From positions 4,279-9,715 of the forward strand of contig JAJQCI010000350.1 of NCBI GenBank assembly GCA_021202835.1: a stretch of 5,437 nucleotides of DNA, given 5' to 3'. This document shows positions 4,979-5,437 of the stretch, piece by piece. Under the pieces are notes generated by a model. It searched no databases and had not been told where the DNA came from. It worked only from the letters and a program-made list of their open reading frames with translations. The stretch is from Clostridiales bacterium (lineage in GTDB: Bacteria; Bacillota; Clostridia; Lachnospirales; CAG-274). Position 1 is the first letter of the stretch. Each line of letters opens with the position of its first letter. Both the position numbers and the translations under genes were made by a program.

Positions 4979-5437
4979 ATGGCCGGATTAATTGCATTTT
5001 ATTCTAGAGCCGCCGAAAATTATTTCGGAGGAGAATATCGCTATATAAATATAGGCAACACGGAAAAAGCTGCTGAAATGATTGCCGCTGAAACAGGGGC
5101 GGATATGTTTAAAATAGAACAAACAGAGTCTTATTCAGCGAATTATGAAAAATGTATTGAACAGGCAAAAAGGGACCTTTCGGAAGGGGCAAGGCCGAAG
5201 CTTGTTTCTCTTCCCAAAAATATAGACAAATATGACAAAATATATTTGGGATATCCAATTTATTGGAGAAATATGCCTATGGCAGTTTATACCTTTTTGG
5301 AGAGCTTCAGCTGGAAGGGCAAGACAATTCATCCCTTCTGTACTCACGAGGGCAGCGGCCTTTCCGGCACCGAGAGGGAAATTAAAAAGGTCTGTAACGG
5401 GGCAAGGGTAACAAAGGGCCTTGAAATTTTGGGAAGC
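4979..5437 (+). CDS. Flavodoxin-like protein, 3' end cut by the window
   Basis: An open frame runs to the last base of the window, giving the first 153 residues without a stop. The ATG at 4979 has a near-perfect ribosome site, AAGGAGG at 4966-4972, 6 nt upstream. It matches the FMN-binding flavodoxin fold: a first strand and loop LIAFYSRAAENYFGG (4-18), then GNTEKAAEMIAAETGADMFKIE (begins at 26), the strand KIYLGYPIYWRNMP (87-100) whose GYPIYW loop contacts the flavin, and KTIHPFCTHEGSGLSG (115-130), the second flavin-side loop. The phosphate loop carries an insertion of about ten residues (AENYFGGEYR) between the Ser and the NTE motif, a recurring feature of a clostridial flavodoxin subgroup. 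Members are usually about 160 residues, so only a few C-terminal residues should be missing. It probably acts as a cytoplasmic flavin electron carrier or quinone/nitro-type reductase, and lies behind a MerR-type promoter, which suggests induction by a small-molecule stress. Confidence 0.9.
   Translation, partial: MAGLIAFYSRAAENYFGGEYRYINIGNTEKAAEMIAAETGADMFKIEQTESYSANYEKCIEQAKRDLSEGARPKLVSLPKNIDKYDKIYLGYPIYWRNMPMAVYTFLESFSWKGKTIHPFCTHEGSGLSGTEREIKKVCNGARVTKGLEILGS

Noticed and set aside
1..5437. CRISPR arrays, tRNA or rRNA genes, insertion sequences, attachment sites
   Set aside because: No regularly spaced repeats, no cloverleaf or rRNA-like stretch, no transposase or integrase coding and no terminal inverted repeats were seen.

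Overview
The window looks like chromosomal DNA from a Gram-positive anaerobe, most likely a gut-type Clostridia member. The reasons are an LPxTG surface protein with its own sortases, strong Shine-Dalgarno sites (AGGAG, AAAGGA, AAGGAGG), frequent ATA, AGA and AGG codons, moderate GC with AT-rich intergenic gaps, and a flavodoxin/carboxymuconolactone decarboxylase-cupin gene set often seen in such organisms. No species can be named from the sequence alone. All seven genes lie on the + strand and nothing convincing is coded on the - strand.

Region 1 (1-2898) is a compact surface-protein operon. A near-consensus promoter (TTGACA, 17 bp, TACAAT; 105-133) drives a class C (pilin-polymerising type) sortase, one LPQTG-anchored Cna-B/pilin-like protein with a long disordered wall-spanning stalk, and a second, shorter sortase of a different subfamily. 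The pilin stop and the second sortase start abut exactly, which indicates translational coupling. The likely logic is that the first sortase joins or assembles the pilin-like protein and the second attaches it to the wall or processes it.

Region 2 (2919-3919) holds a LysR-type regulator that starts 20 bp after the second sortase with no visible promoter or terminator in between, so it may be read from the sortase operon. It is followed by a 119-bp regulatory gap. This gap holds a perfect T-N11-A dyad, further AAGTA/TACTT half-sites, a TTGATT-17-TATAAT promoter and a hairpin plus T-tract terminator, all overlapping one another. The simplest reading is that LysR transcription ends here while LysR, or a relative, controls the next operon.

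Region 3 (3920-5437) is a redox/detoxification-type module. It has a 63-residue protein resembling only the C-terminal dimerisation helix of a MerR regulator, a coupled CMD-cupin fusion protein, and a flavodoxin cut off by the window end. The flavodoxin has its own promoter with the hallmark MerR geometry: a 19-bp spacer containing a dyad. No complete MerR protein is in the window. The most interesting point is the coexistence of a DNA-binding-less MerR-like coil and a MerR-type operator about 0.8 kb apart.
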